Source: Gemmatimonadaceae bacterium (GTDB lineage: Bacteria > Gemmatimonadota > Gemmatimonadetes > Gemmatimonadales > Gemmatimonadaceae). Taken from it: DNA of 50,394 nt. Below are positions 1 to 9,351 of the stretch, one piece after another (position 1 is the first letter of the stretch; the number at the start of each line of letters is the position of its first letter). The position numbers and the translations under genes were made by a program. The notes beneath the pieces are model-generated. The model was not told the origin of the DNA, did not search any database, and saw only the letters and a program-made list of their open reading frames with translations. The stretch is from the NCBI GenBank assembly GCA_947457545.1, contig CANGXD010000012.1, positions 1-50,394 on the forward strand, written 5' to 3'.

Positions 1-429
1 CAGGATGTTCTCCGGCTTGATGTCGCGGTGCACAATACCGAGGCGATGCGCGTGATCGAGCGCCGCCGCCACTTCGCTGGCAATGCGCACAGCCTCGGCA
101 ATTGGCAGCTGACGCTGCGTGTCGAGCCGATCGCGCAGCGACTGCCCCTGCACCACGGGCATCACGTAGAACAGCGTGCCGTCGGCGTCGCCCGAATCGT
201 AGAGCGGCAGGATGTGCGGATGACTCAATCGCGCGGCCAGCTGGATTTCGCGCAGGAAGCGGTCGCGGCCCACCGACTGCGTCACGTCATCGCGCAGCAC
301 CTTGATGGCGACGTCGCGCGCGTGCTTGACATCGTGCGCGAGATACACCGTGGCCATGCCGCCTTGGCCGAGCTCGCGCGAAACGCGGTAGCGGTCGGCG
401 AGAGTCGCCGTCAGTGTCGCGAGTGTCAC
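1..429 (-). CDS. Ser/Thr protein kinase, N-terminal part (cut by window edge)
   Basis: Reading the minus strand from a GTG at 429 gives 143 codons that run off the left edge. The product starts VTLATLTATLADRYRV and continues into a Hanks-type kinase fold: glycine loop ELGQGGMATVYLA, the ATP lysine in VAIKVL, and the catalytic loop IVHRDIKPENIL at the window edge. It should phosphorylate Ser/Thr on unknown partners, and the C-terminal sensor half is not visible. The gene lies 19 nt downstream of brnA on the same strand, but a shared transcript is only a guess. It lacks the 'LQNTLGDGYTLERELGGGG' leader seen in the kinases at 10-15 kb, so it belongs to another subgroup. The start is inferred from where homology begins; I see no clear ribosome binding site. 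Confidence 0.88.
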   Translation of the reverse strand, partial: MTLATLTATLADRYRVSRELGQGGMATVYLAHDVKHARDVAIKVLRDDVTQSVGRDRFLREIQLAARLSHPHILPLYDSGDADGTLFYVMPVVQGQSLRDRLDTQRQLPIAEAVRIASEVAAALDHAHRLGIVHRDIKPENIL

Positions 430-448
430 GGGCGACCGCTGCCGATGC

Positions 449-676
449 TCACGACGCCCGCTTCTCGAGGCGTTCGGCGATCCACACCTTGATGATCGAC
501 TGGCGCGTGACGCCGAGTCTCGCGGCTTCCTGGTCGAGCGAGTCAATCATCCAGACGGGAAAGTCGACGTTCACGCGACGCGGTGCTTGCGTCGGGCGAC
601 GCGCAGTGGACAAATCGAGATCGTCCGTGATGTCGACCTCGCGATCGAACTTGCGGTCAAAGTCCTTCGCCTTCAT
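449..676 (-). CDS. brnA: BrnA-type antitoxin
   Basis: This 75-residue protein has an acidic/basic N-terminal half and a C-terminal ribbon-helix-helix segment with VNVDFPVWMIDSLDQEAARL followed by GVTRQSIIKVWIAERLE. That arrangement matches BrnA antitoxins, which bind the BrnT toxin and repress their own promoter through the RHH fold. The ATG at 676 lies inside the end of the upstream brnT frame (20-nt overlap), so the two genes are translationally coupled in toxin-first order, as is normal for brnTA. The family call rests on the overlap with a clear BrnT and on the RHH signature. A generic CopG/RHH antitoxin label would also fit. Confidence 0.85.
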   Translation of the reverse strand: MKAKDFDRKFDREVDITDDLDLSTARRPTQAPRRVNVDFPVWMIDSLDQEAARLGVTRQSIIKVWIAERLEKRAS

Positions 677-926
677 ACAACGCCACCTCCTCAGCGCGCG
701 CGCGGCGCACGGATATCAGACGAACACGGTGATCACGATAGGTGACCACCGCCGACCAGGCGACACCCGCGATGCGCCCCACGACCAGCCAGCGTGGTTC
801 ATCGGTGGTCCTCGCCTGCACTTCGAGCAGTCGGTCGTCACGCCACAGCGCCTGCGCGGCGTCAAAGTCGATGCCGTGTTTGGCGAAGTTGCTGGCGCTC
901 TTGAGTGGGTCGAACTCAAACTCCAC
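657..926 (-). CDS. brnT: BrnT-type ribonuclease toxin
   Basis: This 89-residue protein opens FEFDPLKSASNFAKHGIDF, the characteristic N-terminus of BrnT toxins (EWDxxKxxxNxxKHGVxF), and has the conserved late segment VRLISVRRARAEEVALYE. BrnT is a RelE-fold RNase that slows translation; BrnA neutralises it. The start is GTG at 926, with a purine-rich AAGAAGGGGG just upstream. The gene overlaps brnA by 20 nt. The promoter region to its right holds a perfect inverted repeat (942-958), a plausible site for autoregulation by the BrnT-BrnA complex. All typical BrnT landmarks that I can recognise are present, so the toxin looks intact. Confidence 0.9.
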   Translation of the reverse strand: MEFEFDPLKSASNFAKHGIDFDAAQALWRDDRLLEVQARTTDEPRWLVVGRIAGVAWSAVVTYRDHRVRLISVRRARAEEVALYEGEGL

Positions 927-941
927 AAAACCCCCTTCTTT

Positions 942-958
942 GGTATAAAAACTATACC
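942..958 (-). promoter_or_regulatory. Putative brnTA operator / promoter
   Basis: GGTATA and TATACC form a perfect 6-bp inverted repeat around a 5-nt AT-rich spacer, 15 nt before the brnT GTG. On the minus strand the repeat contains TATAGT, and a TTGACG lies 14 nt upstream, a shorter spacing than ideal for sigma70. RHH antitoxins of this kind bind short palindromes overlapping their own promoter. The site is directly visible; its function is inferred. Confidence 0.45.
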
Positions 959-1057
959 TTTTGCATATCTCGTCAAGCGACCCCCCAGTGACAACCCCCT
1001 TCCATGCGGCTGCACTAGGAGCGACGATTCCATCCCGCCCCCACCCCCCACAGCCAC

Positions 1058-3640
1058 GTGCCTCTGATGTCGGAGTCCACCCTCGCGCCGATCACCGGTC
1101 GCGCGACGCTCGCCCTGCTCGCCCCCGTCTCGGGCGTCATCGTCCCCCTCGAGGATGTGCCCGACCCGGTCTTTGCCCAACGGCTCGCCGGTGACGGTCT
1201 CTCCATCGACCCGCTCGGGAGCGAAGTCGTGGCCCCCTGCGATGCCGTGGTGCGGCAGGTCCATCGCGCCTCACACGCGGTGACCCTCGAGGCGTCCGGC
1301 CTGGAAATCGTCATCCACGTGGGACTGGATACCGTGCTGCTGCAGGGGGCCGGGTTTCACCCCGCCGTAAAGGCCGGCCAGCAGGTGCGCGCCGGCGATG
1401 TGCTCCTCCGCTTCGATATCGACGCCGTCGCGCGACGCGCGCGATCGCTGCTCACGGAAGTCGTCATCTCCAACATGGACCGCGTCGCCGCGCTGCGGCC
1501 GCGCTCCGGCATGGTAGTGGCGGGCCACGACGTGTTGTTCGAGGTCGAGCTCAAGGCCGACGCGAGTGCTCCCGCCGCGTCGGCCTCCGCAGATTCGGCC
1601 ATCGCCTCCGCCCCGGTCGTCGTGGGCGCGCGCACGGGACTGCACGCGCGTCCCGCCGCCGTGGTCGCCGCGGCCGCCCGGCGTTTTGCCGCCGATCTCC
1701 GGCTGCACAAAGACGGGCAGGAAGCCAACGCGCGCAGTGTCGTCTCCATCATGGCCCTCGAAGTGGGCGGCGGAGACACCCTCACGGTGGTGGGACGCGG
1801 CAGCGACGCCGCCGAAGCCATTCAGGCGCTGCTCGCATTGCTCGCGACCGATCTCGATGCGGGTGCCGGCGAGGCGCATGGGAAACCCGCGGATGGCGCA
1901 CCCGCGCCCGCAGCCCCCGTGGCTATCGTCCCCTCCACCGCCGAGCCCGTCGCCGAAGGCGTCCTGCGCGGTGTCGCCGCGTCGCCCGGGCTTGCCATCG
2001 GGCACGTCTTCCACCTGCGCCACGACGACGCGGTCGTCGAGCAGCGAGGCGCTGACCCGACACAAGAACAGCGCGCGCTCGAGTCGGCGCTGAGCGCCGC
2101 GCATGTGCAGCTGGAAGGGTTACGCCAACGCCTCACCGAAGAGGCCGACGCCGACCACGCGGCCATCTTCGCGGCGCATCAGGAACTGCTCGAAGACCCG
2201 GAGGTGCTCGACCGCGCGGCCGCACAGGTGCGCGCTGGTGACTCCGCCGCCTGGGCCTGGCGACAGGCCTACACCTCACAAGCCGACCGCCTCTCCGCGC
2301 TCTCCAATGCCGTCATGCGCGGACGTGCCACCGACCTTCGCGATGTCGGGCGCCGCGTGCTGCAGCTCCTCGTTGGCGGCTCGGCGCCCGTGGACGTGCC
2401 CGCCGACTCCATTGTGGTGGCCGAAGACCTCACCCCATCGGACACGGCCGCACTCGACCGCACCAAGGTGCGCGCGCTGTGCACCACCATGGGGAGCGCC
2501 ACGTCGCACGTGGCCATCCTCGCCCGCGGGCTGGGGCTACCGGCGGTGGCCGGCGTAGACCCCCGCATTCTCGCGGTGCCAGCCGGTACACGCGTAGTAG
2601 TCGATGGCGACCGCGGTACCGTGAACACCACACCCAGCGCTGACGACGAAAGCCGCATCGTCGCGCGGCAGTCGTTGGACAGCGAACGCCGCGAGCGCGA
2701 CCTCGCCGTGGCCATGGAGCCCGCGACCACTACCGACGGGCATCGCGTGGAGGTGGTGGCCAATATCGGCGCGGTGAGCGAAGGCGCGCGTGTCGCCGAC
2801 GTCGGCGGCGAAGGAGTGGGACTGCTGCGCAGCGAGTTCCTCTTCATGGATCGGCGCACCGCCCCCGACGAAGACGAACAGACGAACAGCTATGCCACGG
2901 TGGCCCGTGCGCTGGGCCGCGAGCGCATTTTGGTCATCCGCACGCTCGATGTGGGCGGCGACAAGCCGCTGCCGTACCTCGATGTCGCCGCCGAACTGAA
3001 TCCGTTTCTCGGTGAGCGAGGAGTACGCCTCACACTGGCGCGTCCCGAGCTCTTCCGCACGCAGGTGCGCGCCATTCTGCGGGCGTCCGCGTCCGGCAAG
3101 GTGGCAATGATGTTCCCCATGATCGCCACGCTGGCGGAATGGCGCGCCGCGAAGGCACTCGTGGAGCGGGAGCGTGAGGCGCTGGGAGTAGCGCCCATTC
3201 CCGTGGGCATCATGGTGGAAGTCCCCGCCGCCGCGCTCATCGCCGAGCAGTTCGCACGCGAGGCTGATTTCTTCTCGATTGGCACCAACGACCTCACGCA
3301 GTACACGATGGCCATGGATCGCACCAACCCGCGGCTCGCGCCGCAGGTGGATGCGCTGCACCCGTCGGTGCTGCGGCTCATCGAGCGCACGGTGGTTGGC
3401 GCCCGCGCTCACGCGCGTTGGGTGGGAGTGTGTGGCGCGCTTGCAGGTGACCTGCACGCCGTGCCCATCCTCATCGGACTCGGCGTAGATGAACTCAGCG
3501 CCGACATCCCGCTGGTGCCGGCCGTCAAGGCGCGTGTGCGTTCGCTTTCGCTGGCCGAGTGCCGTGAGACAGCGCGCCTGGCCCTCGAGGCAGGTGATGG
3601 TGCAGAAGTTCGGGCGATCGTTACGCAGCGTCATTCATGA
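1058..3640 (+). CDS. PTS multiphosphoryl transfer protein (EIIA-HPr-EI fusion)
   Basis: This 860-residue cytosolic protein combines three PTS components. Residues ~18-165 are an EIIA(Glc)-type domain, with the two active-site histidines H73 and H87 (the latter in [11 protein letters not shown]). Residues ~186-265 are HPr, with H196 in GLHARPAA. Residues ~302-860 are enzyme I, with the phospho-His H484 in GSATSHVAI, the PEP-site motifs [11 protein letters not shown] and [14 protein letters not shown], and catalytic Cys792 in VCGALAGD. It takes phosphate from PEP and passes it EI>HPr>EIIA to the permease encoded 28 nt downstream. GTG 1058 is the annotated start; ATG 1067 is an alternative. Neither has a convincing Shine-Dalgarno. 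The fusion resembles NagF/FruB-like multiphosphoryl proteins. Confidence 0.95.
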   Translation: MPLMSESTLAPITGRATLALLAPVSGVIVPLEDVPDPVFAQRLAGDGLSIDPLGSEVVAPCDAVVRQVHRASHAVTLEASGLEIVIHVGLDTVLLQGAGFHPAVKAGQQVRAGDVLLRFDIDAVARRARSLLTEVVISNMDRVAALRPRSGMVVAGHDVLFEVELKADASAPAASASADSAIASAPVVVGARTGLHARPAAVVAAAARRFAADLRLHKDGQEANARSVVSIMALEVGGGDTLTVVGRGSDAAEAIQALLALLATDLDAGAGEAHGKPADGAPAPAAPVAIVPSTAEPVAEGVLRGVAASPGLAIGHVFHLRHDDAVVEQRGADPTQEQRALESALSAAHVQLEGLRQRLTEEADADHAAIFAAHQELLEDPEVLDRAAAQVRAGDSAAWAWRQAYTSQADRLSALSNAVMRGRATDLRDVGRRVLQLLVGGSAPVDVPADSIVVAEDLTPSDTAALDRTKVRALCTTMGSATSHVAILARGLGLPAVAGVDPRILAVPAGTRVVVDGDRGTVNTTPSADDESRIVARQSLDSERRERDLAVAMEPATTTDGHRVEVVANIGAVSEGARVADVGGEGVGLLRSEFLFMDRRTAPDEDEQTNSYATVARALGRERILVIRTLDVGGDKPLPYLDVAAELNPFLGERGVRLTLARPELFRTQVRAILRASASGKVAMMFPMIATLAEWRAAKALVEREREALGVAPIPVGIMVEVPAAALIAEQFAREADFFSIGTNDLTQYTMAMDRTNPRLAPQVDALHPSVLRLIERTVVGARAHARWVGVCGALAGDLHAVPILIGLGVDELSADIPLVPAVKARVRSLSLAECRETARLALEAGDGAEVRAIVTQRHS

Positions 3641-3668
3641 CGCCGCTCTCCAACCGGAGTACATCCAG

Positions 3669-5477
3669 ATGAGTCAGGGCCGCGCCGCCTTCGGGTGGCT
3701 GCAGAAAATCGGCAAGTCGCTGATGCTCCCCGTGTCGGTGCTCCCGGCCGCGGGCATTTTGTTGGGCGTGGGCAGCGCCAAGTTCAGCATTCTGCCAGCC
3801 GCCATGTCGAGCGTGATGGCGCAAGCAGGTGGCGCCATCTTCGGCAACCTGCCGCTGATCTTCTCCATCGGGGTCGCGCTGGGGCTCACCGGCAACGATG
3901 GCGTCGCGTCGCTCGCCGCCGTGGTCGGGTTCGCGGTCATGATTGCGACCATGGGCGTCATGGCCCCGCTGGTGGGCTATGAGCCCAAGCAAATCATGGG
4001 CATGCCGTCCATCGAGACGGGCGTGTTCGGCGGCATCCTGATCGGCACCATCGCGGCGCTGCTGTTCAACCGGTTCTATCGCGTCACACTGCCGTCGTAT
4101 CTCGGCTTTTTTGCCGGCAAGCGATCGGTGCCCATTCTCACTGCGCTCGCCGCGGTCGTGACCGGCATCGTGCTCAGCGTGGTGTGGCCGCCCATCGGTC
4201 ATCAGATCGACGTGTTCTCGCACTGGGCCGCCAGCAGCAATCCCGCGTTGGCGTTCTCCGTGTACGGCGTCGTGGAGCGGTCACTCATTCCCTTCGGCCT
4301 GCATCACATCTGGAACGTGCCGTTCTTCTTCCAGGTGGGACAATTCACCGATCCGGCCACGGGGCAGGTGCTCACCGGAGAGATCCCACGCTTTGCAGCG
4401 GGCGATCCCACCGCCGGCTACCTCGCGGGCGGCTACCTCTTCAAGATGTGGGGACTTCCCGCCGCCGCCCTCGCCATGTGGCGCACGGCGCGCCCGGAAA
4501 ATCGCGCGAAGGTCGGTGGCATCATGATCTCGGCGGCGCTCACGTCGTTCCTCACCGGGATCACGGAGCCCATCGAATTCGCGTTCATGTTCGTCGCGCC
4601 GCTGCTGTATGCCATGCATGCGGCCCTGGCCGCCCTGGCGTACTTCGTGGCGGTGGAGCTGGGCATTCGGCACGGCACCACCTTCTCGCACGGGCTGATC
4701 GACTACATCGTCCTCTTCCCCAACTCCACGCGCGGACTCTGGTTCCTCTGGCTCGGTCCCCTGTGGGCCGCCATGTACTTCGCGCTGTTCCGCACCATGA
4801 TCCTCAAGCGCGACCTCAAGACCCCGGGGCGCGAAGTCGAAGACAGTGCCGCGGTGTCTGACGACGCGTCGAACGCGGATGGGGCTGCGGGCACGAGCAC
4901 AAGCGTGGGCAGTAGTCTCGCCGCCCAACTGGTGGCCGCCTTTGGCGGCCCACACAACATCCGCAACCTCGACGCCTGCATCACCAGGTTGCGAGTGGAC
5001 TTGCATGACGTCTCGCGCGCCAGTGCCGCGACTCTCAAGGCGTTGGGTGCATCCGGCGTGATGCAGGTGGGCAATGGCATGCAGGCGATCTTCGGAACCC
5101 GGTCGGAGAACCTCAAGACCGACATGGAGGAGTACATGCGCGCCATGCCGGTGGCTGCTGCACGCGCACCCATTGTCGCATCGGCGGCCATCGCTGACGC
5201 ACCAGCAGTCGTCATTACCGACGGCCACCGCGCCCGCGCAGCCGCCATCACGGCCGCACTCGGCGGCACCGACAACATCGCCGAGTCCGACGCCGTGGCA
5301 CTCACTCGTGTGCGCGTGGTGTTGCACGACACGTCACGACTCAACGAGTCCGCACTCACGGCCGCCGGCGTGCGTGGCGTGATGCGCGTGGACGGTGGCG
5401 TCGTGCACCTCATCGTAGGCGAAGACGCCGCCGGCATCGCGGCGGCCATGGCACCCTCTGTTTCGTCAGCGCGGTGA
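3669..5477 (+). CDS. PTS glucose/GlcNAc-family permease EIICB with a second EIIB-like domain
   Basis: From ATG 3669 the product has 602 residues. Residues ~8-380 are the membrane EIIC domain of the glucose/N-acetylglucosamine family ([50 protein letters not shown]). A linker of about 30 residues leads to an EIIB domain (~417-490) with phospho-Cys C437 in [12 protein letters not shown] second EIIB-like repeat (~527-595) follows: [15 protein letters not shown], then [11 protein letters not shown]. It has no cysteine and so cannot carry phosphate. The open frame extends upstream to 3489 inside the previous gene; ATG 3669 is chosen because EIIC homology begins there. The substrate is probably a hexose, but glucose and GlcNAc cannot be separated by eye. 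Confidence 0.93.
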   Translation: MSQGRAAFGWLQKIGKSLMLPVSVLPAAGILLGVGSAKFSILPAAMSSVMAQAGGAIFGNLPLIFSIGVALGLTGNDGVASLAAVVGFAVMIATMGVMAPLVGYEPKQIMGMPSIETGVFGGILIGTIAALLFNRFYRVTLPSYLGFFAGKRSVPILTALAAVVTGIVLSVVWPPIGHQIDVFSHWAASSNPALAFSVYGVVERSLIPFGLHHIWNVPFFFQVGQFTDPATGQVLTGEIPRFAAGDPTAGYLAGGYLFKMWGLPAAALAMWRTARPENRAKVGGIMISAALTSFLTGITEPIEFAFMFVAPLLYAMHAALAALAYFVAVELGIRHGTTFSHGLIDYIVLFPNSTRGLWFLWLGPLWAAMYFALFRTMILKRDLKTPGREVEDSAAVSDDASNADGAAGTSTSVGSSLAAQLVAAFGGPHNIRNLDACITRLRVDLHDVSRASAATLKALGASGVMQVGNGMQAIFGTRSENLKTDMEEYMRAMPVAAARAPIVASAAIADAPAVVITDGHRARAAAITAALGGTDNIAESDAVALTRVRVVLHDTSRLNESALTAAGVRGVMRVDGGVVHLIVGEDAAGIAAAMAPSVSSAR

Positions 5478-6328
5478 GCAGCGCACAACAGCAGCGCGCC
5501 GGGGGCATTGGCGCCGATTCGCGCCGCCCGGTGCGCATGGTGTGTCTCGACGTAGACGGCACCATGCTCGGGGCATCCGGTACAGTGCGTGATGAAGTCT
5601 GGAACGCGCTGGAGATGGCGCGCCGTGCCGGCATTCAGCTCACCATGTGCTCGGGACGTCCGGGCTTTGGAGTCACGCGCGAGCTGGCGCAACGCGTGAA
5701 CGCCACCGGATGGCACTGTTTTCAGAACGGGGCCAGCATCGTGCGGTTGCACGACGGGCATTCGCAGTCGGCGGTGCTCGACGACGACATCATCCGTATG
5801 CTCATCGCGCGCGCCCGCGAGAAGAATCGCCTGCTCGAACTCTATACCGACTCGCAGTACATCACGGAAAGCGAGACGCGTGTGGCACGCGTGCATGCCG
5901 AAGTACTTGGCTTGCCCTATGCGCCGCAGCCGTACGAATCACTGTCGCCGCCCATCGTGCGCGCACAATGGATTGTGGCGCACCACGAGCTCGACGCGCT
6001 CGTCGCCGAGCCGCACGACGGCTTGGAAATTTCTCCGGCCATGGGTCCGGCACTCCCGGATCAGGTGTTCGTGAATCTCACGCGGCGCGGCGTCGACAAG
6101 GGATATGCGCTGCGCGTGATCGCCGCCGAGTATGGCGTGGCGCTCGACGAAGTGATGTACGTCGGCGATGGCCTCAACGACACACCGGCGCTTGGCATTG
6201 TGGGGTGGCCGGTGGCGATGGGTAACGCCGAGCCTGTGGCCAAGGCGCTGGCGGCGCACATCGTGGCCGACGTGGAGTCGGACGGCGTGGCCGAGGCGTT
6301 GGAAATGGCGATCGCCAGTCGTAGCTGA
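5474..6328 (+). CDS. HAD-superfamily (Cof-type) sugar-phosphatase-like hydrolase
   Basis: The 284-residue product contains HAD motif [10 protein letters not shown] (nucleophile D26, acid D28), a cap region, the lysine in GVDKGYAL, and motif [18 protein letters not shown]. This is the Cof/YidA layout of cytosolic phosphatases that act on sugar phosphates and related small molecules. GTG 5474 overlaps the permease stop (GTGA), so the gene is translationally coupled to the PTS genes and probably dephosphorylates excess sugar phosphate made by them. That role is inferred from position. The ~20 residues before motif I are low-complexity, so a slightly later start is possible. Confidence 0.9.
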   Translation: MSSAQQQRAGGIGADSRRPVRMVCLDVDGTMLGASGTVRDEVWNALEMARRAGIQLTMCSGRPGFGVTRELAQRVNATGWHCFQNGASIVRLHDGHSQSAVLDDDIIRMLIARAREKNRLLELYTDSQYITESETRVARVHAEVLGLPYAPQPYESLSPPIVRAQWIVAHHELDALVAEPHDGLEISPAMGPALPDQVFVNLTRRGVDKGYALRVIAAEYGVALDEVMYVGDGLNDTPALGIVGWPVAMGNAEPVAKALAAHIVADVESDGVAEALEMAIASRS

Positions 6329-6345
6329 CGTTCGCTACACGCTGG

Positions 6346-7440
6346 CTAATCGTTCGCGGCTGTCAGCTCCACCACGCGCCGCTCGCGCGCCGAGCGCTGC
6401 GCCGCTTCGATGACATCGAGCATGGCGATCGCCTCGTTTACTTGCACGGGCGGCGGCGCGTCACCGCGAATGGCGGCGGCGACACTCGCATAGAACGCCG
6501 GATAGTCACCGGGGAGTGATGGCACCGGCGCGCTCGCCGTCTCGGTGCCGAGCATGCCCCATCTCTCCGGCGGCTCCTGTCCCCAGGCCGCGCTGCCCGG
6601 CTTTATGCCCGCCTTGAGCGCGGCCTCCTGCACGTCGAGGCCCCACTTCACCAGCGACGCTGCGGATCCGCTCACGCGGAAGCGTGGCGTGGCTTGCGCC
6701 GCGAGCGCGCTGGCATACAAGTGCGACCGCACGCCGCTCGTGTGCGTAATCGACACGAACACATCATCCTCTGCGGTCACGCCCGGCCGTCGTATATCCA
6801 ACTCGGCGTACACCGAAGCCACCGAGCCAAAGAGCAGCAGCGCCTGATCGATGAGATGACTCCCGAGATCGTAGAGCAACCCACCGGCCGCGCCCGGTTC
6901 GCCGGACTCACGCCAACTTCCCGTTGCCTGCGGACGCCACCGGTCGAATCGGCTCTCGAAACGATGCACCGTGCCGAACGCACCCTGCGCGAGCAACGCG
7001 CGCACCGTGAGGAAGTCCGCATCCCAACGCCGATTCTGATAGGGAATCAGCAGCCGATTGGCAGCACGCGCGGCGTCGGCCGCAGCGCGACCCTCAGCGG
7101 CGCTCACCGCGAACGGTTTATCGACGACTGCGTGGATCCCGTGGTCGAACGCCGCCAGTGCGAGCGGAGCATGAGTGCGGTTCGGCGTGGCAATCACCAC
7201 GAGGTCGATCTCGCTCGACCGGTCCCACAGCTCCGCCGCAGAGGCAACCACGTGTACACCTGGATAGTCGCGCAGCGCCTGCGCGCGACGGTCCGCGTCG
7301 CTCGTCACGACAACACTGAGCGTCATTCCCGGCGTCTTCGTAATGAGCGGCGCGTGAAAGTACGCCCCGCCGGGACCGAAGCCGATGAGCGCGACGCGGA
7401 CTATCGGACCACCCCGCTCTTGATCACCTGCTGGAACCAC
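6346..7440 (-). CDS. Gfo/Idh/MocA-family NAD(P)-dependent oxidoreductase
   Basis: The N-terminal Rossmann fold begins VRVALIGFGPGGAYFHAPLI. It is followed by DLVVIATPNRTHAPLA and the family lysine in VVDKPFAVS, then a GGLLYDLGSHLIDQALLLFG segment from the alpha/beta C-terminal domain. Members oxidise or reduce sugars and inositols using NAD(P). Closest in style are YdgJ / scyllo-inositol dehydrogenase-type proteins, but the substrate is unknown. The frame stays open to 7548. No ATG lies near the Rossmann start, and GTG 7440, 13 codons before it, is the best start (364 residues), giving a 40-nt overlap with the upstream glycosidase gene. It ends 18 nt from the convergent HAD gene. Confidence 0.88.
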   Translation of the reverse strand: MVPAGDQERGGPIVRVALIGFGPGGAYFHAPLITKTPGMTLSVVVTSDADRRAQALRDYPGVHVVASAAELWDRSSEIDLVVIATPNRTHAPLALAAFDHGIHAVVDKPFAVSAAEGRAAADAARAANRLLIPYQNRRWDADFLTVRALLAQGAFGTVHRFESRFDRWRPQATGSWRESGEPGAAGGLLYDLGSHLIDQALLLFGSVASVYAELDIRRPGVTAEDDVFVSITHTSGVRSHLYASALAAQATPRFRVSGSAASLVKWGLDVQEAALKAGIKPGSAAWGQEPPERWGMLGTETASAPVPSLPGDYPAFYASVAAAIRGDAPPPVQVNEAIAMLDVIEAAQRSARERRVVELTAAND

Positions 7441-8957
7441 CGGTAACTGAGCTTCGGCGTACGCTTCTGGGTGGCGTAGTCCACGTGCACCAGGCCAAAC
7501 CGCTTCGTGTAGCCTTCGGCCCACTCGAAGTTGTCCATCAGGCTCCACGGGAAGTAGCCGACCACAGGATACCCGTCGTCCACGGCGCGCTGCACCTGCC
7601 GCAAGTACTGACGCAGATACATCACGCGGTCAATGTCCTGCATCTCGCGCGTCGAGCTCACCGGTCCGCTATCGGCGCAGCCGTTCTCGCTGATAAAGAT
7701 CGGCAACGCTTTTTGTCCGAGTGCATCGGTAATCATGCGAATGCCCCAGTAGATCGACTCGGGCACCAGAGTGAGCCACGGGAGCGCCATGCGCGGGTAG
7801 CCCTCGAACGTATCGAGCGTCTCGAAACCCGCGGGCGTGTTTGCGGCGCGCACGTACGTGCCGGTGTAGCAGTTGAAGCCGAGGGCGTCGAGCTTCTGGT
7901 GAATGAGCTCCATGTCACCGGCTTTCACGTCGGGCGCTTCGGCCCCCTGCTGGGCGAGCCAGTACGGGTCGTACTTGCCGGTGAGCAACGGCGTGATGAT
8001 GGCCCCGTTGAAGTCGGTGCGTGTGAACGCCAGACGAGCGGCCTCGATGTGCTCCGGCGTTTCCACCACGGGCACGTACGGCGAGAAGTTTTCCGCAATG
8101 GCCACCGAACACGTGCCCTTCGCCGCCGCCCGAATGGCCTGACAGGCGCTGCCATGCGCCAAGAGCGCGTGATGAATGATCTGCAGCTGGTCCTTCTTGC
8201 GTGCCAGCGCGAGCCCCGGCGCGTGCGGGGCCGTATTGCCGACACCATAGCCCACGACCGAGAAGGTCAGGATCTCGTTGAGGGTCATCCAGTGCGTGAC
8301 ACGATCGCCGAGTCCGGTCACCATCGCGGTCGCGTAGTCGGCGAAGTCGTTCACGATCTCGCGACTCTGCCATCCTTTGTACTTGTCCTGCAGCGCCTGC
8401 GGCAGATCCCAGTGATAGAGCGTGGCGTGCGGCGTGATGCCGTGTGCGCGCAATTCGTCGCAGAGGCGCTTGTAGAAATCGAGGCCTTTCTGATTCACGG
8501 CGCCTCGGCCGTCAGGAATCACGCGCGGCCACGAGATGCTGAAGCGGTAGTGCTTGACGCCGAGTTCGGCCATCAGCTTCACATCGTCTTTGTAGCGATG
8601 GTAGTGATCGCAGGCGACATCGCCGGTATCGCCGTTGACGACTTTCCCCTTCGTGTGGCTGAACGTGTCCCAGATACTGGGCTTGCGTCCATCCTCGGCC
8701 GCAGCGCCTTCAAGTTGATAGGCCGCCGTCGCTGCTCCCCACCAGAAGTTGGTCGGGAACGTCCGCGATGCGCGCTGCAGCACGGCCTGCGGATCACCTG
8801 CCGCGAGATCAGCGCCGGGCTGCCCGTCGAGCAAGCCAGGCAGGAGTTGGTTAGCGGTCGCGCCGAGAGCGGTGGCGGTGAGAAAGTGCCTGCGGTCCAT
8901 GGCGGTATAGCCGTCGCTAAGTGTGGTTTGCAATTGCGCGCGGAGTGTATCGCTCAC
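7401..8957 (-). CDS. GH1 beta-glucosidase with Tat signal and kinase-like leader
   Basis: This is a retaining family-1 glycoside hydrolase with the acid/base glutamate E228 in HWMTLNEILTF, the nucleophile E424 in IFISENGCADS, and the early motif FWWGAATAAYQLEGA (numbering from GTG 8957, 518 residues). It hydrolyses beta-glucosides or related beta-glycosides. Residues 20-45 (MDRRHFLTATALGATA) are a Tat signal, pointing to export; most GH1 enzymes are cytosolic. The GTG at 8957 overlaps the doc stop (GTGA). The 19 residues before Met20 (ATG 8900) match the N-terminus of the kinases at 10-15 kb, so the mature start may be 8900 (499 residues). It overlaps the next gene, an oxidoreductase, and both may serve sugar use. 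Confidence 0.93.
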   Translation of the reverse strand: MSDTLRAQLQTTLSDGYTAMDRRHFLTATALGATANQLLPGLLDGQPGADLAAGDPQAVLQRASRTFPTNFWWGAATAAYQLEGAAAEDGRKPSIWDTFSHTKGKVVNGDTGDVACDHYHRYKDDVKLMAELGVKHYRFSISWPRVIPDGRGAVNQKGLDFYKRLCDELRAHGITPHATLYHWDLPQALQDKYKGWQSREIVNDFADYATAMVTGLGDRVTHWMTLNEILTFSVVGYGVGNTAPHAPGLALARKKDQLQIIHHALLAHGSACQAIRAAAKGTCSVAIAENFSPYVPVVETPEHIEAARLAFTRTDFNGAIITPLLTGKYDPYWLAQQGAEAPDVKAGDMELIHQKLDALGFNCYTGTYVRAANTPAGFETLDTFEGYPRMALPWLTLVPESIYWGIRMITDALGQKALPIFISENGCADSGPVSSTREMQDIDRVMYLRQYLRQVQRAVDDGYPVVGYFPWSLMDNFEWAEGYTKRFGLVHVDYATQKRTPKLSYRWFQQVIKSGVVR

Positions 8958-9340
8958 GGCAGCCGCTCACGCAGATACGCGGCAACCTCGGCATCGCCCG
9001 CCTGATTGGTGGCCACCTTCATCGTGATGGCGTACAACTCCGCACCGTTAACGTGCAACGCCGCCCCATTGAGCGCGAGAAACACCAACGCGCAGGCCAG
9101 CCCAGTGCGCTTGTTGCCATCGTTGAATCCTTGCGACCGCGCAAAGTCCACGAGGTATGCCGCAGCGAAATCAGCGAGGTCGGCCGAGTCATCGTCGCTC
9201 CAACGCTGTTGGGGACGCGCCAAGGCGGAGAGTACGACGTTCTGATTGAGCACGCCGTGGGCCCCACCAAACCGCTCCACCTGCTGCGCATGGATGGCGA
9301 GCAGCGTGGTTTCGGTAAGCCACCGCGGTTCGATCTTCAC
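8954..9340 (-). CDS. Doc-like death-on-curing toxin (Fic fold)
   Basis: The 128-residue protein has the Doc signature FNDGNKRTGLACALVFLALNG at residues 72-92 and the helical N-terminal segment of the family. Doc enzymes phosphorylate and inactivate elongation factor Tu. In the canonical H-x-F-x-x-(G/A)-N-K-R motif, the histidine position is occupied by Q70 (SQGFNDGNKRT), so activity may be lost or altered. Relatives with Q here seem familiar to me but I cannot check that. It lies 11 nt downstream of an AbrB-type antitoxin gene, the usual antitoxin-toxin order, and its stop overlaps the glycosidase GTG. Confidence 0.88.
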   Translation of the reverse strand: MKIEPRWLTETTLLAIHAQQVERFGGAHGVLNQNVVLSALARPQQRWSDDDSADLADFAAAYLVDFARSQGFNDGNKRTGLACALVFLALNGAALHVNGAELYAITMKVATNQAGDAEVAAYLRERLP

Positions 9341-9351
9341 CCGACAGGGTT

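Noticed and set aside
7485-9005. 506-residue plus-strand open frame opposite the GH1 gene
   Set aside because: No domain is recognisable and the minus-strand GH1 has both catalytic glutamates.
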